Made by a program: the position numbers and the translations under genes. Below the pieces are notes generated by a model that was not told the DNA's origin, made no database searches, and worked only from the letters and a program-made list of their open reading frames with translations. A stretch of 16,853 nucleotides of DNA. Source: Pseudomonadota bacterium (GTDB lineage: Bacteria > Pseudomonadota > Gammaproteobacteria > Burkholderiales > Ferrovaceae). Where the stretch lies: the NCBI GenBank assembly GCA_021811005.1, contig JAJZPY010000037.1, positions 1 through 16,853 of the forward strand, in the 5' to 3' direction. This document shows positions 15,405-16,853 of the stretch, piece by piece (the stretch's first letter is position 1; the number at the start of each line of letters is the position of its first letter).

Positions 15405-15478
15405 TTTCCTATAGAGGCGTTTTGGCGGCGCAGGTTCCCTTGGGAGTCCATCATGTAGCGACGTTCAACCTCTTGATT

Positions 15479-15493
15479 TAGCATAATATGCTA
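15479..15493. promoter_or_regulatory. AT-rich palindrome upstream of fmdB, possible operator
   Basis: A perfect inverted repeat TAGCAT-AAT-ATGCTA lies 26 bases before the fmdB start, in the 147-base divergent region shared with the M16 gene (15373-15519). It overlaps the only -10-like sequences there (TAATAT 15484-15489, TATCAT 15492-15497). TTGATT at 15473-15478 is a -35-like box but too close (13 bases) to TATCAT. The position suits a repressor operator. Confidence 0.4.
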
Positions 15494-15519
15494 TCATTTC
15501 AGGTCGATGGGAGGATTCA

Positions 15520-15837
15520 ATGCCTTTGTACGAATTCCGCTGTCAGGCTTGCGGCCACGAGATTGAAGTCCTGCAGAAAATTTCCGATCCACCGCGCAAG
15601 GATTGCCCTTCCTGCGGTGAGTCCGCGCTCGTGAAAAAAATCACGGCCGCCGGTTTCCAGCTCAAGGGCACCGGCTGGTACGTCACGGACTTCCGGGGCG
15701 GCCGCAGCACGTCGTCTGCGTCTTCGACTTCGCCGGCACCAACGACCCCGCCGGAAGCGACCCCGGCAGCGCCGGCCACCGGCGAAACGCCGGCCGCCGC
15801 CCCTGCAGACAGCGCTTCCGCCAGCACGGCATCCTGA
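15520..15837 (+). CDS. FmdB family zinc-ribbon protein
   Basis: This is a small putative regulatory zinc-ribbon protein of the FmdB family. The founding member was described as a regulator of an amidase/formamidase operon; the general role is not known. The N-terminal ribbon has the cysteine pairs Cys8-x2-Cys11 and Cys29-x2-Cys32, followed by the conserved FQLKGTGWYVTD (46-57). The remaining 45 or so residues are low-complexity Ser, Thr, Ala and Pro, probably disordered. GGGAGG (15509-15514) lies five bases before ATG 15520. The stop overlaps the next start by one base (TGATG). The order fmdB-DUF502-aspS is conserved in betaproteobacteria, suggesting co-expression. Confidence 0.92.
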   Translation: MPLYEFRCQACGHEIEVLQKISDPPRKDCPSCGESALVKKITAAGFQLKGTGWYVTDFRGGRSTSSASSTSPAPTTPPEATPAAPATGETPAAAPADSASASTAS

Positions 15838-16448
15838 TGAAACGTTATTTCCTGACCGGGATCGTGGTGCTGATCCCGCTCGTGATCACGGTGTGGGTGT
15901 TGCGCCTCATCGTGAACACGCTCGACCAGACCCTGTTCCTGATCCCGGCCCCTTACCGGCCAGACGCCCTGTTCGGCGTGAACATCCCGGGACTGGGGGT
16001 GCTGCTGGCCCTGGTCATCGTGCTGGTGACCGGCGCCATCGCGGCCAATCTGCTGGGGCGGCGGTTGCTGCAGCTGGGCGAAGTGCTGCTGGCACGCATC
16101 CCCATCGTCAGCAGCATCTACGCCAGCGTCAAGCAGGTGAGCGATACCCTGTTTTCCGGTTCGGGCCACGCATTCCGCAAGGTGCTGCTGGTCCGCTACC
16201 CGCACGCCAACAGCTGGACGCTGGCCTTCCAGACCGGATTTCCCCAGGGTGACCTGGCCGAACGGCTGGGCGAACCCCATGTCAGCGTCTATGTGCCCAC
16301 GACGCCGAACCCCACCTCCGGTTTTTTCCTGATGATGCCCAAACGTGACGTCATCGAACTGGACATCGCCGTGGATGATGCCCTCAAGTACATCATTTCC
16401 ATGGGCGTGGTGGACATCACGGGCAAAAAAACAGTTTCCTTGGACTAA
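15837..16448 (+). CDS. DUF502 family integral membrane protein
   Basis: The 203-residue protein has two predicted transmembrane helices (about 5-27 and 52-73) and a soluble C-terminal domain. Family blocks include ARIPIVSSIYASVKQ (86-100), then VYVPTTPNPTSGF and a MPKRDVIELD segment, all typical of DUF502. The biochemical function is unknown. The start overlaps the fmdB stop (TGATG), implying coupled translation, and aspS begins 24 bases downstream. An inner-membrane location is inferred from the helices; there is no signal peptidase site. Confidence 0.93.
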   Translation: MKRYFLTGIVVLIPLVITVWVLRLIVNTLDQTLFLIPAPYRPDALFGVNIPGLGVLLALVIVLVTGAIAANLLGRRLLQLGEVLLARIPIVSSIYASVKQVSDTLFSGSGHAFRKVLLVRYPHANSWTLAFQTGFPQGDLAERLGEPHVSVYVPTTPNPTSGFFLMMPKRDVIELDIAVDDALKYIISMGVVDITGKKTVSLD

Positions 16449-16472
16449 AACCTTTTCAGAGATTTCCGAATC

Positions 16473-16853
16473 ATGCGCACTGAATACTGCGGCCTCGTGG
16501 ACCGCCGCTTCCTGAACCAGACCGTCACCCTGATGGGGTGGGCCCACCGCCGGCGCGACCATGGCGGCGTCATCTTCATCGATCTGCGCGATCGCGAAGG
16601 GCTGGTGCAGGTGGTGTCCGACCCGGACAACCAGGGCACGTTCCAGACCGCGGAAACAGTCCGCAACGAATTCGTGCTGAAAGTGACCGGGCGCGTGCGC
16701 CTGCGTCCCGAAGGAACACGCAACCCTCACCTGCAGAGCGGCGACGTGGAAGTGCTGGCGGACGCCATCGAAATCCTCAACCCGTCGCTGCCGCCCCCGT
16801 TCCTGCTGGACGACGAAAACCTGTCGGAACAGGTGCGCCTGGAACACCGCTAT
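16473..16853 (+). CDS. aspS: Aspartyl-tRNA synthetase, N-terminal part (runs off the right edge)
   Basis: It charges tRNA with aspartate in the cytosol. 127 residues of a protein usually near 590-600 are visible. They cover the N-terminal OB-fold anticodon-binding domain: MGWAHRRRDHGGVIFIDLRD (21-40), REGLVQVV, RPEGTRNPHLQSG (78-90) and the start of the linker to the class II catalytic core (QVRLEHRY). His30 and Gly81 correspond to the residues linked with non-discriminating AspRS in Pseudomonas, where the E. coli enzyme has Leu and Lys. The start ATG 16473 gives the usual N-terminus MRTEYCG. The ribosome binding site (AGAGA near 16458-16462) is weak. It is probably the third gene of the fmdB-DUF502-aspS unit. 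Confidence 0.96.
   Translation, partial: MRTEYCGLVDRRFLNQTVTLMGWAHRRRDHGGVIFIDLRDREGLVQVVSDPDNQGTFQTAETVRNEFVLKVTGRVRLRPEGTRNPHLQSGDVEVLADAIEILNPSLPPPFLLDDENLSEQVRLEHRY

Noticed and set aside
13345..15414. Open frame of 689 codons opposite the M16 peptidase
   Set aside because: Same GC-codon artefact; composition is His/Gly/Arg-rich with no recognisable family and no ribosome binding site.
15543..16847. Open frame of 434 codons on the minus strand across fmdB, DUF502 and aspS
   Set aside because: It lies antisense to three conserved genes and has the low-information composition of a shadow frame.
1..16853. Search for CRISPR arrays, mobile elements, toxin-antitoxin or defence genes, tRNAs and biosynthetic clusters
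   Set aside because: No repeat-spacer pattern, transposase, integrase, tRNA or unfamiliar gene cluster is present; nearly every base is assigned to a conserved gene.

Overview
The window reads as an ordinary stretch of chromosome from a GC-rich betaproteobacterium. A member of the Nitrosomonadales or a near relative is my best guess. The evidence is the gene order rplM-rpsI-argC-erpA, the order fmdB-DUF502-aspS, a trimeric-porin N-terminus of the Burkholderia/Neisseria type, and protein sequences that match betaproteobacterial families over their full length. There is no transposase, integrase, phage gene, CRISPR array, tRNA or rRNA, and base use looks even throughout.

Layout. Positions 1-1181 (minus) hold the 5' part of a general porin that runs off the left edge. 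Positions 1395-7295 (minus) are a complete tripartite RND efflux operon, read permease, then periplasmic adaptor, then outer-membrane lipoprotein, with both junctions overlapping. Positions 7423-9649 (minus) are an OsmC/YhfA-type gene followed by trpD and trpC, joined by two 4-base GTGA overlaps. A 131-base divergent region holds back-to-back promoters. To its right, on the plus strand, are rplM-rpsI (ribosomal proteins L13 and S9) with a strong intrinsic terminator, then argC, then erpA (Fe-S insertion). On the minus strand nudB (12194-12637) overlaps the end of a large two-domain M16 peptidase gene (12634-15372). After a 147-base divergent region, fmdB, a DUF502 membrane protein and the first 127 codons of aspS run to the right edge on the plus strand.

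How the genes relate. Most are housekeeping: translation (L13, S9, AspRS), amino-acid biosynthesis (trpC, trpD, argC), Fe-S maturation (erpA) and folate synthesis (nudB). The porin and RND operon handle envelope permeability and export. The M16 protein is a predicted exported zinc peptidase.

I looked for a new system and did not find one I can defend. The items most worth checking are: the RND permease lacks the lysine that AcrB uses for proton relay although the two aspartates are kept; AspRS carries residues associated with non-discriminating enzymes; there are perfect palindromes upstream of fmdB and of the RND operon; the erpA leader can form two mutually exclusive hairpins; and trpC contains a C8 tract.
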